From positions 2,170,001 to 2,234,000 of the forward strand of contig ML133499.1 of the NCBI GenBank assembly GCA_003864495.1: DNA of 64,000 nucleotides, given 5' to 3'. The position numbers and the translations under genes were made by a program. The notes under the pieces were generated by a model. That model searched no databases and was not told the origin of the DNA. It saw only the letters and a list, made by a program, of their open reading frames with translations. Below are positions 1 to 8,741 of the stretch, piece after piece (the stretch's first letter is position 1; each line of letters opens with the position of its first letter). Source of the DNA: Nemopilema nomurai (Eukaryota > Cnidaria > Scyphozoa > Rhizostomeae > Rhizostomatidae).

Positions 1-384
1 TGCTGTGCTTGCATTTTTGAACAGAAGGTGATCCACTGGCAGCTCATTTAAATTTGTTTCAAAAAGGAATTCTAACGATTCATCAACATAGAAATTAAGA
101 TCTATTTGACCGTGATTTATCAAAGCAACCTTTATGTAGTTTTCTGTTTTCTCTATTGTCACCCAGGGTGCCTTTATCTTTTTCAGATCCTTCTTCAAGT
201 CACTGAAGTTTAAATACTTGTATGGTAACTGTGTTTCATCTAAAGAACTCTTTTGAATATGACGTCTTGGTTTTGGTTTTTGCGTAACGATACTCTTTTC
301 AGCCAAGAATTCTGTTGGTATAGACCCAACAATCAGGTCTTTTCTTCCTGTTTTTCCTATTAAACGATTTAGGAATTTTAGAGT
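1..384 (-). pseudogene. P-element/THAP9-like transposase fragment, cut by the window start
   Basis: An open frame on the minus strand runs from just after a stop (TGA, 385-387) to base 1. Its first residues (GRKDLIVGSIPTEFL) look like the end of a THAP zinc finger, which usually closes with a basic residue and a VP pair. They are followed by a Lys/Arg-rich linker and a segment with PWVTIEK, LNFYVDESLEF and LPVDHLL. That pattern matches the region after the THAP domain in P-element-like transposases, also seen in the other P-like copies here. No ATG is visible, so this is probably an internal exon or fragment. The assignment is by pattern only. Confidence 0.45.
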
Positions 385-639
385 TCATGCCATCAATAAG
401 CTACAATACAAAATACAATCTGCTGTCAGTGCTGTCAGAAAGAAATTCATATTGGGGGAGGGAGGGGGGATTGCTGAAAGCCCACCTCTGTCTAGCAAAT
501 CAGTTTAGCAAGGGAAGACTTCCGTTGTGAAAATTTTAAACAAAGATAAAGATAAAGCTTTTGAAAACCACACTTCCATTATCTTTGGTCTAATATTGCA
601 TCAGAAAAGAAGACATTTGTAGATAAAGAAATATCTTTC

Positions 640-1738
640 TTGTTAAGGGTGTTATTGAATGTTGCTCAAAGTCCAATGATGACTTTGTATCACCCATTTT
701 TCTTCGTTCCAAAAATGATGGGTCACACAGAATGGTTCTTAATTTGAAATCCTTAAATAGATCTGCCAAGTATCATAATTTTAAAATGGATACCATATAC
801 ACAGCTATGAATATGCTAAAAAAGAATTGTTATATGGCCTCTATAGATCTTAAGAATGCTTACTATTCTGTCCCTATTGCAAAAGAGCATCAAAAATACC
901 TAAAATTTTTGATTGAAATGATAAATTTTATAAATACAAAGCATTCCCTAATGGTTTAGCTATATGTCCTAGGAAATTTACTAAATTATTCAAACCAGTC
1001 TATGCATGGCTACGAAATCAGGGACATCTCTCTGTGTCATATACTGATGATTCCTATTTATAAGGAAATAGTTATGAAGAATGTCTTGCAAATGTCATTG
1101 ACACAATAAAATCATTTGATAAACTAGGGTGTGTTATTCATCCCACAAAGTATGCCAGCCCAAAATTTAAAATTTCTGGGATTTAATTTAGATTCTTTGT
1201 CTATAAAGGTTTGTTTGACTACTGGTAGGAAAGAAAGCATCAAGACTGATTGTTGCATGCTTTTAGAAGCTAAAGCTCCCAAAATAATGGATGTTGCTAG
1301 AGTATATGGCAAAATTACTTCAAGTTTTTCAGGAGTAATGCTAGGACCATTGCATTTTCGTTGCCTGGATATGAATAAAACAGAAGCCCTTAGAGTAGCT
1401 AAGGGTAATTACGATCAGAAGATGGTTTTGTCGGATGATGCCAAAAATGATTTGATATGGTGGATTAATAATGTTGAAAACTCCTCTAACGTTGTTGACC
1501 ATGGGAAACCTCGTGTAATAATTACAAGTGATGCATCAAAAATTGGATGGGGTTGCACATGCAATGGTATTAAATCAGGTAGAATTTGGACTTCAGAAGA
1601 AAAAACACATCACATTAACTATTTAGAAATGAAGGCTGCCTTTTTTGCAATTAGATATTTTTGAAAGATATTTCACATAAGCATGTCAAACTTATGGTTG
1701 ACAACACCACTGCGGTAGTTGTTTGAACAAGATGGGAA
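640..1738 (+). pseudogene. DIRS reverse transcriptase and N-terminal RNase H (broken)
   Basis: Read across several frame breaks, the stretch gives the DIRS RT series: KGVIE, DDFVSPIFL, MVLNLKSLN, MASIDLKNAYYSVPI, HQKYLKF, a YTDDS catalytic-site equivalent near 1040 and FLGFNLDS. The RNase H start follows, with ITSDASKIGWG, HINYLEMKAAFFA and VDNTTAVV. The longest intact frame is 1131-1664; 732-959 covers the fingers/palm start. Breaks occur near 950, at the TAA after DDSYL (about 1060) and near 1664. It is non-functional as read. The RT palm motif and the DIRS-specific spacing make the family call firm. Confidence 0.8.
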
Positions 1739-1752
1739 CTAGCTATAAACTC

Positions 1753-1906
1753 TGTGAGTTGTAGTAATATGGAAAAGAAATACTCTCTTCGAATAACAAC
1801 AAGATCTGTAATTCTAGTGTGCATCTAACGTGCTCGTATGCTTGCTTATTCTAATTATTCCTTTTACCCCTGTGTCCAATACATAACATATGTCATTACT
1901 ACATCA
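1753..1906 (-). repeat. Gypsy 3' LTR (154 bp) next to a polypurine tract
   Basis: In the minus-strand direction an A/G-rich tract (forward 1907-1918) is followed by a segment starting TGATGTAGTAATG and ending CTACAACTCACA. It therefore has the TG...CA ends and short imperfect inverted termini of an LTR. Its position directly downstream of the pol C-terminus and PPT is that of a 3' LTR. At about 154 bp it is short, as in some Gypsy lineages. Confidence 0.65.
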
Positions 1907-1983
1907 CTCCCTTTTTTTAAAACAAAACAACACAACAGAACAATAGGAATATGAAAGTTTAGAAACGTAAATGTTACCAAATA

Positions 1984-3313
1984 TTAATAAGAAAGTCCAT
2001 GTCCATATCGCACTGGTGCTCTTCTTGTTCTGTTTGATCTCCTATATTCACATGCTGGTTCAGGTTCATTATTACGCTCCTCTTCGCTACTATAATCCAT
2101 TTCATTAACGTCCGGAATCTGCTTAAAGTGCGAAACATTTCGTGTAATACGATGTTGTTCTTTGTTTTCTGCAACAACTGTCGTGCCTTTACGAGCAATC
2201 ACCTTGTATGGAGTAGTATTGAATTTGGGCATTTATTTCTGCTTCTTCTCTTGTTGTACAAGAACAGTATCTCCAACCTTGATCGAACTTTCTTTGGCAT
2301 TGCGATGTAAATCTGCATAGGTCTTATTGTAGATACAACGCTTCTGCTCATTATCTATAGCTTCTTTATGCCGATTAACAATAGCGCGAGGTTATAATGT
2401 TGGTAATGCTCCACGAACTGTTCTGTTAAACAACAATTCGGACGGTGGTACCTTGGTCGTACTATGTGGCGTTGTTCTATATTGCAATAGAAACCTGCAT
2501 AGCTCTTGTTGCCATTTCTTTCCTTCTACAACTGCTGTCGTTAGCGCTTTAGCTAATGGTTGCATGAAGCGTTCGACTTCCGCGTTACCTTGTGGCCATT
2601 TTGGAGTAGAGCGAGTAAACTTCACCCAACAATTTCAAATAACGAGAGAACTCATCGCCATTGAAAGGTGGTCCATTATCAGACGTTAATTGAAACGGTA
2701 TACCATGGACAGCAAAAATCTTATCCAACTTGGGAATCACTACAGAACTTTTGGTCGAGCGAACAATTTCATCCTCTGGATAGCGGCTTTATCTGTCTAT
2801 GACAACCAGAAGTAGCTCGCCAGATGGAAGCGGACCAAGAAAATCAATGTTAATCTTTTGCCAAGGTGCACTTGGCATTTCCGTCATGTGGAGTGGTTCA
2901 GGAGGACTACTTCTCCTGACCGCTTGACAAGGCACATATTTTGTGATAGTCTCCTTGACAAGTACATCCATGCCAGGGAACCAGATCTTTTCACGTAAAA
3001 GTGCTTTGGTTTTCTCTAATCCCTGGTGACTTACATGGGCTAAGTCAACAACATTACCTTCTGCATCACATGCGGATCTTTGAGATAGTATTCCCGACAG
3101 TCCCACTCGACTGGCATCAACTGTTAACACAGTGTCCTTCTTAGCATCAAAATATGCCATAACTGGTGGTTTAGTAATAGCTGCTTTCAGCTTGTCAAAT
3201 GCGGTTTGGTGCTTTTGTTCCCATGTAAATGTGACACCTGTTTTTGTCAATTCACAGAGAGGGGTAGCAATGGTGGCAAAGTTGGCGATATATTTGGAAC
3301 TAAACGTCACCAT
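1984..3313 (-). pseudogene. Gypsy pol remnant (RT end, integrase)
   Basis: Frame 3313-2789 starts at the RT/RNase H junction (NFATIATPLCELTKTG, FTWEQKHQTAFDKLK, VLTVDASRVGLSGILSQ). It then jumps straight to the integrase zinc-finger/core (HVSHQGLEKTKALLREKIWFPG, INIDFLGPLPSG), so most of RNase H has been deleted in frame. The expected HHCC finger ends CQAVRR instead of C..C. Frame 2625-2392 gives the integrase end (WPQGNAEVERFMQ with the catalytic Glu, YRTTPHSTT, PSELLFNR). Frame 2232-1984 gives the basic tail (KFNTTPYKV, SNRTRRAPVRYGH). It is a clear pseudogene. Confidence 0.8.
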
Positions 3314-3337
3314 GCCTAAGAACTAAGAACGTCACTA

Positions 3338-3996
3338 TTCCATTCCTTGCAATAATTTAACAAGGGAAATATGGTTTTTTGTCTAGAGCATAATATATGG
3401 CTGACAGCTGCACATATTGCAGGTGTTGATAATACTGATGCTGATAAGGAATCTAGAACTAATCGAAGAGAAACTGAATGGGCTCTTACTCACAACTTTT
3501 ATACTCATGCCATTCACAGGTTAAATTTTAAACCAAACATATATTTGTTTGCTTCCAGAATCAATCATAAGGTTCAACAATATGCAGCCTACAGGCCAGG
3601 TCCAGAAGAAACTTTTATTGATGCTTTTTCCTTTCCATGGACAAATTATATATTTTATGCATTTCCACCATTTTGCATCATTCTTAATACTCTTAAAAAG
3701 GTTATTGAATGTAAGGCTACAGGGGTTATAGTAGTACCATAGTAGTACCATGGTGGCCATATCTTACCAACATGTTTGTTGATTTCCCTATTATTCTTCC
3801 CAGAACGAAGGAGACATTGATTATGCCAGCAGACCTAACAAGAGAACATCCATTGCATGCTCAACTTCAACTATTGATGTGCCATATATCAGGAGATTAT
3901 TGCAGGGTAGAGGATTTTCAGAGACAGTCTTGCAAGTCATTGAAAACTATTGGAGAAGCTTTTGTACATAGGGTTGGTGGGGTTCCTTCTGACTAA
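3338..3996 (+). pseudogene. DIRS RNase H C-terminal part and downstream linker (broken)
   Basis: The frame from about 3338 gives CNNLTREIWFFCLEHNIWL, AAHIAGVDNTDAD.ESR, LFASRINHKVQQYAAYRPGPEE, DAFSFPWTNYIFYAFPPF and a VIVVP end, the usual order for the end of the DIRS RNase H and the following linker. After a short frame break the strand continues with ILPRTKETLIM, HPLHAQLQLLMCHISG and FQ at 3772-3996, matching the next DIRS block. No methyltransferase-like or tyrosine recombinase domain is seen after it. It is the downstream half of the gene beginning near 640. Confidence 0.75.
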
Positions 3997-4042
3997 AATG
4001 GAAACTCCGCCCCCAGCCTCCCTTCTACCTTGGGCAGGACCA

Positions 4043-4490
4043 TCATCTCTGTGCAGGCTGCTGATCAGCAACCTTTGGCTGTATCAAAAACTCTAGACAT
4101 AAGCTAGCAATCTCAGAACACAGCAAATTTGAGTGGAGGACTGGTAGCCGACTGAAAATTTGCTGTTTTGGTAGCATTCGTTCGAAAAAGTTACTAAGGA
4201 ATTTCTTATCATTCCCATTAAAATTTTTAACTATTGGGATGATTTTGTCCCAGATCAATAGGCATTCTTTTACTGTTATTGAGAATTTGACAAATACTGT
4301 TCCAAGAGGCTGAAACAGCTTCATCCCGACTAAGCTTGTGAGCAGCTTCCTCAATTATGCCTTTCAGTTGCAAATTGTGTATTGTAGGTGAATCTTTGAC
4401 CTTATCATTCACATCACATTTTTGTTGCTCATGTTTCGAATTGACATGCCCACATTTGAACTCATCGTTTATGGTTTCAGCCTGAAAAAG
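4043..4490 (-). other. Unrecognised minus-strand coding remnant
   Basis: Two overlapping minus-strand frames (4490-4227 and 4354-4043) look like one protein shifted near 4300. One contains CGHVNSKHEQQKCDVNDKV and EEAAHKLSRDEAVSASWNSI; the other IWDKIIPIVKNFNGNDKKFL and LLCSEIASLCLEFL. I do not recognise a family. The region lies between the end of the DIRS element and a candidate hAT terminus at 4504, so it is probably part of a third, older element. Function is unknown. Confidence 0.3.
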
Positions 4491-4786
4491 ATGCTTATTG
4501 AAACAGGGGCGGCGGGGAATGAAAAAAAAATTGTTATTACAACAAAATATGCCCCCCTTGAGCTTTTTTACCAATAGATATTTAAATGATTATTTTACGT
4601 CCCTTTCCCTTGGGATACTGTAAACAGTTAATCGATAAAAGACATGGATTTCTTCTAGTTTGTTACAGAGTTTTTATCTTTCGTAAATTCGAAATCGAAT
4701 GATGACCCCGAAAGAGTTCAGTGAAATTTAAAAAAGAATCTAACAATTACCAAAAAATGCCATCGTTCCAATCCTAGAAGATACTA

Positions 4787-4831
4787 GAGAGTTTCCGATT
4801 CACGACGACTCAGGTGAAGACGGCTCACGGA
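4787..4831 (+). repeat. Harbinger-1 left terminal inverted repeat
   Basis: It begins GAGAGTTTCCGATTCACGAC and includes GAAGACGGCTCACGG. The reverse complement of 8671-8716 contains the same two blocks separated by a slightly different spacer. CTA precedes it. Confidence 0.85.
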
Positions 4832-4869
4832 GGTCTGGGTACTAACTAAGTTGAGGCGTCTTCATTCGC

Positions 4870-5972
4870 GTGTGCGATTCAAGTTACGAATGCGGAAGAC
4901 GACCCAGAAAAGGCGCCAAAATTGATTTCGTATCGAAAATGGAGGATGAAATGTTAGTTCTCATGCACGATGACGGGGAGATTGATGATGACGAGTTTCG
5001 TGTTTTTCTTGAAGCAAATAGGCACGGAAATTTGCATGTTGGACTTCCATATTGGAAATATGAACGTTTCAATCTGGATGGGATGCCAGAAGATGAGTGT
5101 GAGGTCGAGTTTCGTTTTAAGAAACAAGACATAGCTAGGCTCGCTGCTCATTAAACCTTCCAGATGTTTTTAAATGTTCAAATGGAGTGGTAGTAGGGTT
5201 TGCATACCCATGCAGATATGCAGACCTGATTCCAAGGTTTGGAAGATCCGTGCCTCAACTCTGCATGATAACTAACCTTGTGGTTAGTTTTTTATATGAT
5301 TAATTTGCTGACCGCCTTCGAAACCTGAACCAGCCATGGCTTTCCCCACAACACCTCCAGATGTATGCACATGCTATTCACAACCGAGGTGCTGCATTGG
5401 ATAACTGCTGGGGATTCATTGATGGCACAGTTAGACCGATCTGTAGGCCCAAGGACAACCAGAGGGAAGTTTACAATGGACACAAACAGGTTCATGCCCT
5501 CAAGTTCCAGTCAGTTGGGACTCCCAATGGCCTCATCGCGAATCTTTTTGGTCCAGTTGAAGGAAGAAGACATGACAGTGGCATGTTAAATATGTCAGGC
5601 CTCTTGCATGATCTGGAACACCATTCTTTTTCCCCAACTGGCCAATCATTGTGCCTTTATGGTGACCCAGCTTATCCTCACAGAGTACATCTCCAATGCC
5701 CATTTGCCAGAAGACCTAACCTTACTCCAGAGGAGCAGGCATTCAACCACTCTATGAGTCAAGTGAGAATTTCTGTTGAGTGGGTATTTGGAGATATCGT
5801 AAATTATTTCAAATTTACAGATTTTAAAAAATATCTTAAGATTGGATTGAGTGCGGTTGGCAAGATATACATGGTTTGTGCATTATTACGCAATGCACTG
5901 ACATGCTTATATGGTAACAACACCTCCAAGTTCTTTGATGTTGGTCCTCCAAGCCTGGAAGAGTATTTCCAG
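4870..5972 (+). pseudogene. Harbinger-1 DDE transposase (HARBI1-like), frameshifted
   Basis: Frame 4870-5154 gives an N-terminal domain ending FRFKKQDIARL. The frame then shifts and continues LNLPDVFKC, PCRYADLIPRFGRSVPQL to an in-frame TAA near 5300, and resumes RLRNLNQPWL. From 5361 an uninterrupted 204-residue frame holds the DDE core: NCWGFIDGTVRPICRP (first Asp), GPVEGRRHDSGML, LYGDPAYP (second Asp) and ISVEWVFGDI (Glu). The end LEEYFQ fits a complete C-terminus. One frameshift and one stop disable it; the catalytic residues are all retained. Such transposases act in the nucleus with the partner Myb-like protein (family knowledge). Confidence 0.85.
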
Positions 5973-6134
5973 TAAGTTGTGCTGACCCAGAACCACACAA
6001 CAGCTTCTTTAAAATCTACCATGAATACCCAGTTTTCTTTTCTTTCACAGAGCACACAGTTTTTGCCCTTGTCTTTGTTTCAACAAAAAAAAATTTATTG
6101 ACCTTTCATGTTCTATTACAACATGTTGCGTAAA

Positions 6135-6275
6135 AAGGCTCATTTAAAACCTCTTTGGTCCATTTGAAGGAAGACATAACAAACGCATGTTAAATGTGTC
6201 AGGTCTTTTGCTGATATGTGCATAATCAATTTATTCCAACTTACCAAGCATTGTGCATTTATGGTGACCCATGCA
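6135..6275 (+). repeat. Diverged partial duplicate of the transposase gene
   Basis: The stretch from CTCTTTGGTCCATTTGAAGG to CATTTATGGTGACCCATGC repeats, with substitutions and small indels, the transposase segment near 5545-5670 (FGPVEGRRHDSGML...LCLYGDPAY). It lies about 600 bp downstream in the same orientation and cannot encode a working protein. Confidence 0.65.
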
Positions 6276-7048
6276 ATATTTTGGTGAATCCAAAAAGAAT
6301 CATGCTCAAGCAAAAACATTTATATAAAATAACTTTGCAACATTCTTCTTTTATTATATTTTTTCACTATATTTCACTATGTGATGAAACTTTTACTGCA
6401 TTTTGGCAAAGTACAGAAATATTCTCAGGTAAAGATGACACCAGAATTTTCCCTCAAGGCCAAGCTCTTGCTTCCAATGAATTTGCTATCATAATTGATC
6501 TACTCATTATAACCTCTCCCTAGGTGATGGATTCCAAATACATGGATTAAAACAGATTCTTTTGAAAGAAGTTGGTTTAATTTTAGTAGTAGAATTAAGA
6601 AATCAAAGGTCAGACTAAAAAAATTAGTGTGGATCACAGGCAGAACCAAATCAACATTTTACTATGCCAAATTACAAAAGTAAGCTAGTTTTCCTCAATA
6701 GTAAAACAAATGAGTTTCCACTAAGCACAGACAACATAACTTACACATCATTACGAGGGATGGTTAAAATTAAATAAATGAAAGTTTTATATTTCAGGCC
6801 CTGTGTTATTTTCGCTATTAAAAACTCTGCACAGTGCATGCAAGAACTTTTATTTACTAGACATTTCCCAACATTAGTTTTTATAAAATTTCTCAAAGTA
6901 TTTCTGCCAGACTGCTATAAAACAGTTGCATTTGGAAATTTTAATAAATAGATTGAGAACTCAAGAGTTTAGCAGATAAAAACAAATATATTCCACTTTT
7001 TGTTTTTTCCAAGACAGTAAGCAAATTTCAGCATACCTAATATAGCAA

Positions 7049-7825
7049 CTAGTTTTCTAAAAGTTTCAAAATTTTCTCATTCTGCTGGAGAATTGTCTTA
7101 AGTTGGTCCTCCAAACTTTCTATATTTGACTGCATTAACTCTAACCTCTCCCCAAATTGTTCCTGTGCCATCTCTTTCCATTTTTGATTTTTCTCTTTTA
7201 ATTTTATCTCCCTCTCCCTCAACTCAAGTTCTCTCTTTCTCAGCTTAATTTCTCTAACAAACTTTTTCTCCTTAAACTCCACTTTCCTTCTTTCCAATTT
7301 ATCTCCACTCTCAGTCATTTTCATTTCAGCTTCACGTTTCTCTCTTAAGTAACTCGCATACTCGCTTGTATCACCACTACTCCTTTTTCGTTTTTCTCTT
7401 GGCTTCGTTTCTGCGAGACTTTCCATGGCTCTTTTCCTCACAGTCTCTGCTGTTTCCTTTTCAGTCACTGTGGCCTGCCTTTTACCATCATTCAATTTTG
7501 CTTGCTCCTGCTCTGCACTTTCTTTCCTTTCTAAAATCTCCTCCATTGCAACATCTAACTCATTTTGCTCGGGTGATATCCCACTTGCCCTCATTTCTTC
7601 ACTTGCCTTTCGTTTAAACCCCCTCTCTAACTTTAAAAATCTATCCCGTACAGCTCTTTGGTCCACTGTAAATTTTGGCGTTTCAAATGCATTCAGGGCT
7701 TCAGATATCTTATCCCAACATTTCTCCCTCGACCCATGTTTAAACTGATAGGGCTCTTCAGCCAGAATTTCTCGGCACAGCAGCACGTCATGTTCCATTG
7801 TCCATGTCATTTTAGGCCTATTCAA
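7049..7825 (-). CDS. Harbinger-1 Myb/SANT-like DNA-binding protein
   Basis: A 258-residue intact frame starts MNRPKMTWTMEHDVLLCREIL. The N-terminal ~85 residues form a Myb/SANT-like trihelix pattern (W..EHDVLLCREI, REKCWDKISEALN, VDQRAVRDRFLKLE). The rest is highly charged, with long Glu/Lys/Arg stretches from about residue 150 (LREREIKLKEKNQKWKEMAQ) and a leucine-rich end (LESLEDQLKTIL-like), predicting a coiled coil. In the superfamily this second protein helps bring the transposase to the nucleus and the ends. It converges on the transposase gene and, unlike it, is unbroken. Confidence 0.8.
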   Translation of the reverse strand: MNRPKMTWTMEHDVLLCREILAEEPYQFKHGSREKCWDKISEALNAFETPKFTVDQRAVRDRFLKLERGFKRKASEEMRASGISPEQNELDVAMEEILERKESAEQEQAKLNDGKRQATVTEKETAETVRKRAMESLAETKPREKRKRSSGDTSEYASYLREKREAEMKMTESGDKLERRKVEFKEKKFVREIKLRKRELELREREIKLKEKNQKWKEMAQEQFGERLELMQSNIESLEDQLKTILQQNEKILKLLEN

Positions 7826-8670
7826 AATAAGTTCAAATCAAAACTCATTGGTGGAGGATATGGCTCTGCCCTTTTCAAGAGTTAAAACAGAGAAGCTGCA
7901 TTTATTGAGCAAGTTCTTTAATCCTTTTTACACTCAATATTTTACACTTTTAGACAGTAAGTGACCAGTAAGGTTTATTAGAAATATAGATGGAAAAAAG
8001 TACCATAAGAATAAAGTAATTTAGGCTACAAGTTCTTGGAATACAAGAGTTCTTGTGGACGAAAGTTGATGACACTCTAGGCACAGTGACTCATTGTTTA
8101 CTCTGCATAACTTTAGTAACACAAGGCAGGCTGTCAACCAAAATAAGCCACATCTTTTACTGCTGAACGCCACTTTCTTGCATATTCAGGACAAGGAGTT
8201 TTCAATGGAATAAATACAAACGTGAGTGTTCTTTTATAGGGTTCTTGTCCAAAGTTAGAAGAGGCCATTATTGATAAAGAATGACTTTTTCCTGGAATAA
8301 CAACATTTAGAAATGATATTTATTTTTATGCCACGACAAATCTAAATGATAGGAAACGAACTTAATTTGAGATCACAGTACGTGTACACACAAGTTGCCC
8401 CCGATGTGATGTTGGCAAAGCTGTACACGCTTTTTGATGTGTGGGCCAGGACGTTACAGTTTAACTCAGAATTTCAAGCTTAATGCGATCATCAAGTAAC
8501 TGTCAACAAATCTTCAAAGTTTAAAGCTAGGCATTACAAATGTATTGAGCAAAACTTACCTTTAAATTCTGCGTTGAGCTCGCGACGTAAAAATCGAAAA
8601 TTTGAGTCGTCCTCGGGAACAAGACGGCGCAGGCAAAGTGGGATTCCCCTTGACCGCGCTAGTTTCTAGA
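7826..8670. other. Harbinger-1 noncoding region upstream of the Myb-like gene
   Basis: No coding frame or named repeat is visible. The stretch should contain the promoter and leader of the minus-strand Myb-like gene, but no core element can be assigned with confidence. Confidence 0.4.
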
Positions 8671-8716
8671 TCCCTGTGAGCCGTCTTCGCTTCCCGGGTC
8701 GTGAATCGGAAACTCG
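8671..8716 (-). repeat. Harbinger-1 right terminal inverted repeat
   Basis: This is the inverted partner of 4787-4831. Forward it reads CCCTGTGAGCCGTCTTCGC, a short spacer, then GTCGTGAATCGGAAACTCG, followed by CTA. Confidence 0.85.
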
Positions 8717-8741
8717 CTACTATAAAAACAGCGATAAAAGT

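Larger units (their letters stand above)
1753..3335 (-). mobile_element. Ty3/Gypsy fragment with 3' LTR, inserted in the DIRS element
   Basis: The minus strand carries, in order, the RT C-terminal end (FLGMV..FSKYI), a truncated RNase H, the integrase zinc-finger region, the integrase core, a C-terminal tail, a polypurine tract and one LTR. The 5' part (gag, protease, most of RT and the 5' LTR) is absent, so it is a 5'-truncated or rearranged copy. It interrupts the DIRS RNase H frame, which resumes on its far side. A target duplication cannot be scored because the 5' LTR is missing. Confidence 0.75.
610..3996 (+). mobile_element. DIRS-like retrotransposon, degenerate, split by a Gypsy fragment
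   Basis: Two blocks on the plus strand (about 610-1740 and 3338-3996) are collinear parts of one DIRS-type reverse transcriptase/RNase H polyprotein. The first ends at MGTS and the second resumes at the CNNL..EIW block that follows it in DIRS RNase H. The 1.6 kb between them is a minus-strand Gypsy piece, so it inserted later. DIRS elements are tyrosine-recombinase retrotransposons without LTR integrase. No recombinase domain or split direct repeats are visible, so the 3' part is missing. Confidence 0.75.
4787..8716. mobile_element. PIF/Harbinger-1, 3930 bp, with both TIRs and CTA target duplication
   Basis: The left end (GAGAGTTTCCGATTCACGAC, then GAAGACGGCTCAC) and the right end read in reverse (CGAGTTTCCGATTCACGAC, then GAAGACGGCTCAC) form inverted repeats of about 45 bp. 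Both ends are flanked by CTA (4784-4786 and 8717-8719), fitting the 3-bp duplication of the superfamily. Inside, a DDE transposase (+) and a Myb/SANT-like protein (-) point toward each other, the standard two-gene Harbinger content. Intergenic stretches 6276-7040 and 7826-8670 show no further genes. The element lies just beyond the hAT copy 1 stop region. Confidence 0.85.

Noticed and set aside
7425..7748. 107-residue plus-strand frame rich in Ser and Phe
   Set aside because: Antisense of the charged Myb-like protein; composition is a mirror of its Glu/Lys codons.
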